The position numbers and the translations under genes are program-made. The notes under the pieces are model-generated. The model did not search any database and was not told the origin of the DNA. It saw only the letters and a program-made list of their open reading frames with translations. Shown here piece by piece: positions 4,987 through 6,237 of a stretch of DNA of 6,237 bases. The stretch lies in assembly GCA_007131125.1 (NCBI GenBank), contig SLRE01000015.1:1-6237 (forward strand), given 5' to 3'. The first letter of the stretch is position 1; each line of letters opens with the position of its first letter. This DNA comes from Bacteroidales bacterium (lineage in GTDB: Bacteria; Bacteroidota; Bacteroidia; Bacteroidales; UBA7960).

Positions 4987-6237
4987 ATGATACTAATTTA
5001 CTGCAGTAAGCTGAGCAGCAGGATAAAGTACACCTTTGGACTTTTTTTTGAAGGGCTGCTCGGGGTTGAATACAAAATAACCCATGACAGCGATGAGTAT
5101 TTCAATTACCGGGGAGGCAGGGTAAATTACAGCAAAAGTCCTTTTCCGGTAGAAGAATTTTATATTGAACCATCGGGGTTTTTAAACCAGCAGGGAATAA
5201 ATAACTTTCGCCCCCAGATTCAGTTTCGCGAAGGTTTCCCTTTGATTTTTCCTGCCGGGGGTACTCAATGCAACATGGGTTTTGACCCGTTTTCAGCAGC
5301 TTTTTACCTGGTGAGCCGTTACGAGGAATACCTTCCTTTTAAGAAAGACTCCTTTGGCCGGTTTGAAGCAAGGGAAAGTTTTGCTTACCAGAATGGGTTT
5401 TTAAACAAACCTGTGGTCAACCAATATGCCCTGCTCTTAAAAGACGCTTTGAAAAGGAAATTCCCTTTTCTGGAGTTTCCCGAACTGCATTTTTCCTTTT
5501 TTCCTTCCTATGACATTGATGTGGCTTTTGCCTATAAGGGAAGGGGATTGCTGCGCACCCTACTTGGTTCGTTCAGGTCATTGTCGAAGCTTGACTTCAG
5601 GAAATTTTCAGAACGCTTTCAGGTAATTGCAGGAACTAAAACAGACCCATACGATACTTACGATTACCAGTTGACCCTTCATAAAAAGTATGATTTGAAG
5701 GCTTATTATTTTTTCCTTTCGGGCGAATACGGGCCCATGGATAAAAATGTCAGTTTTTTTTCAATGGTTTTTCAAAACCTGGTAAAAAAAATCGGGGATT
5801 ACGCCTCCCTGGGCATACACCCCTCTTTTGCGTCAAATTTTGCCCCAAAGAAACTTTCTGAAGAAATCATGCGCTTATCGGGCCTGCTGCACCGGCAAAT
5901 CACTTATTCGCGTCAGCATTACCTGATGCTGGAGTTTCCGGGAACTTACAAAGAGTTGATAAAAAACAACATTACGCATGATTTTACCATGGGGTTTGCA
6001 TCTTTTCCCGGTTTCAGGGCAGGAATTGCCAGCCCCTATTTTTTTTATGACCTGGAGCAGGAAACCATGACAAACCTTAAGGTATTTCCATTTGTTGTTA
6101 TGGATGGAACCTTATGCGAATACCTCCAGCTTTCGCCCGGGGAAGCCATGGATGAAATAAAAAACCTCATGGATGAGGTGGAAAAAGTAAAAGGGACTTT
6201 TATCCCTCTCTGGCACAATCAATCCTTATGCGAAAGA
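4987..6237 (+). CDS. divergent polysaccharide deacetylase (NodB-like) family protein, 3' end cut by window
   Basis: An open frame of 417 codons runs from ATG 4987 to the last base of the window without a stop, so the C-terminus is missing, probably by a few tens of residues at most. It resembles the Bacteroidota polysaccharide deacetylase-like proteins that carry an extra N-terminal domain (about 1-165, DUF7033-like) before the NodB-type domain. Visible motifs are SYDIDVAFAY (174-183, acidic pair Asp176 and Asp178), SLGIHPSFASN (274-284, His278), RQHYLMLEFPGTY (309-321), DFTMGFASFPGFRAG (332-346) and IPLWHNQSL (406-414). No signal peptide or membrane segment is obvious, so a cytoplasmic or membrane-peripheral site is likely. 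The motifs depart from the canonical TFDDG and HxxxH pattern, so substrate and activity are uncertain; a role in envelope or extracellular polysaccharide metabolism is inferred. It is 82 bases after radC with no terminator between and only weak promoter-like bases. Confidence 0.85.
   Translation, partial: MILIYCSKLSSRIKYTFGLFFEGLLGVEYKITHDSDEYFNYRGGRVNYSKSPFPVEEFYIEPSGFLNQQGINNFRPQIQFREGFPLIFPAGGTQCNMGFDPFSAAFYLVSRYEEYLPFKKDSFGRFEARESFAYQNGFLNKPVVNQYALLLKDALKRKFPFLEFPELHFSFFPSYDIDVAFAYKGRGLLRTLLGSFRSLSKLDFRKFSERFQVIAGTKTDPYDTYDYQLTLHKKYDLKAYYFFLSGEYGPMDKNVSFFSMVFQNLVKKIGDYASLGIHPSFASNFAPKKLSEEIMRLSGLLHRQITYSRQHYLMLEFPGTYKELIKNNITHDFTMGFASFPGFRAGIASPYFFYDLEQETMTNLKVFPFVVMDGTLCEYLQLSPGEAMDEIKNLMDEVEKVKGTFIPLWHNQSLCER

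Noticed and set aside
1..6237. CRISPR array, insertion sequence, toxin-antitoxin or defence system
   Set aside because: No regularly spaced repeats, transposase motifs, terminal inverted repeats or recognisable defence genes were seen on either strand.

Overview
The window reads as chromosomal housekeeping DNA from a member of the Bacteroidota, most likely a Bacteroidales- or Marinilabiliales-like lineage (inference). The grounds are: promoters of the form TTTG-N19-TAnnTTTG, which is the Bacteroidota sigma-factor consensus; almost no Shine-Dalgarno sequences; the adjacent folK and deoxynucleoside kinase genes; a lipoprotein with an 'ASPEG' OmpA-like domain plus TPRs; and a Bacteroidota-type divergent polysaccharide deacetylase. 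Base composition is even and moderately AT-rich, and I see no transposase, integrase, CRISPR array or phage gene.

Layout. Positions 1-173 are an AT-rich, probably divergent promoter region. The first 11 bases may be the start of a leftward gene. Positions 174-1327 hold a two-gene rightward operon: folK (folate pathway pyrophosphokinase) and a deoxynucleoside kinase, 11 bp apart. A strong hairpin at 1341-1377 separates this operon from a convergent, leftward 594-residue outer-membrane-type lipoprotein (3184-1400). A roughly 400-bp gene-free divergent region follows. To its right lies a translation cluster: tRNA-Glu(UUC), rpsT (ribosomal protein bS20), and a second, base-for-base identical tRNA-Glu(UUC) with its own promoter and a strong terminator. 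Next is radC (UPF0758 JAMM-domain protein). Last is a NodB-like deacetylase family protein open at the right edge: 417 codons from 4987 with no stop before the window ends.

How the genes fit together. The folK and kinase pair serves folate and deoxynucleotide supply. The tRNA-rpsT-tRNA block serves translation; the first tRNA and rpsT look co-transcribed, because nothing resembling a terminator separates them. The lipoprotein and the deacetylase-like protein point to the cell envelope, but their exact roles are unknown.

I found no clear new multi-gene system. The points most worth a second look are the duplicated tRNA-Glu genes flanking rpsT with near-identical promoter architecture, the OmpA-like domain that lacks the usual peptidoglycan-binding aspartate, and the unusual metal-site motifs of the deacetylase-like protein.
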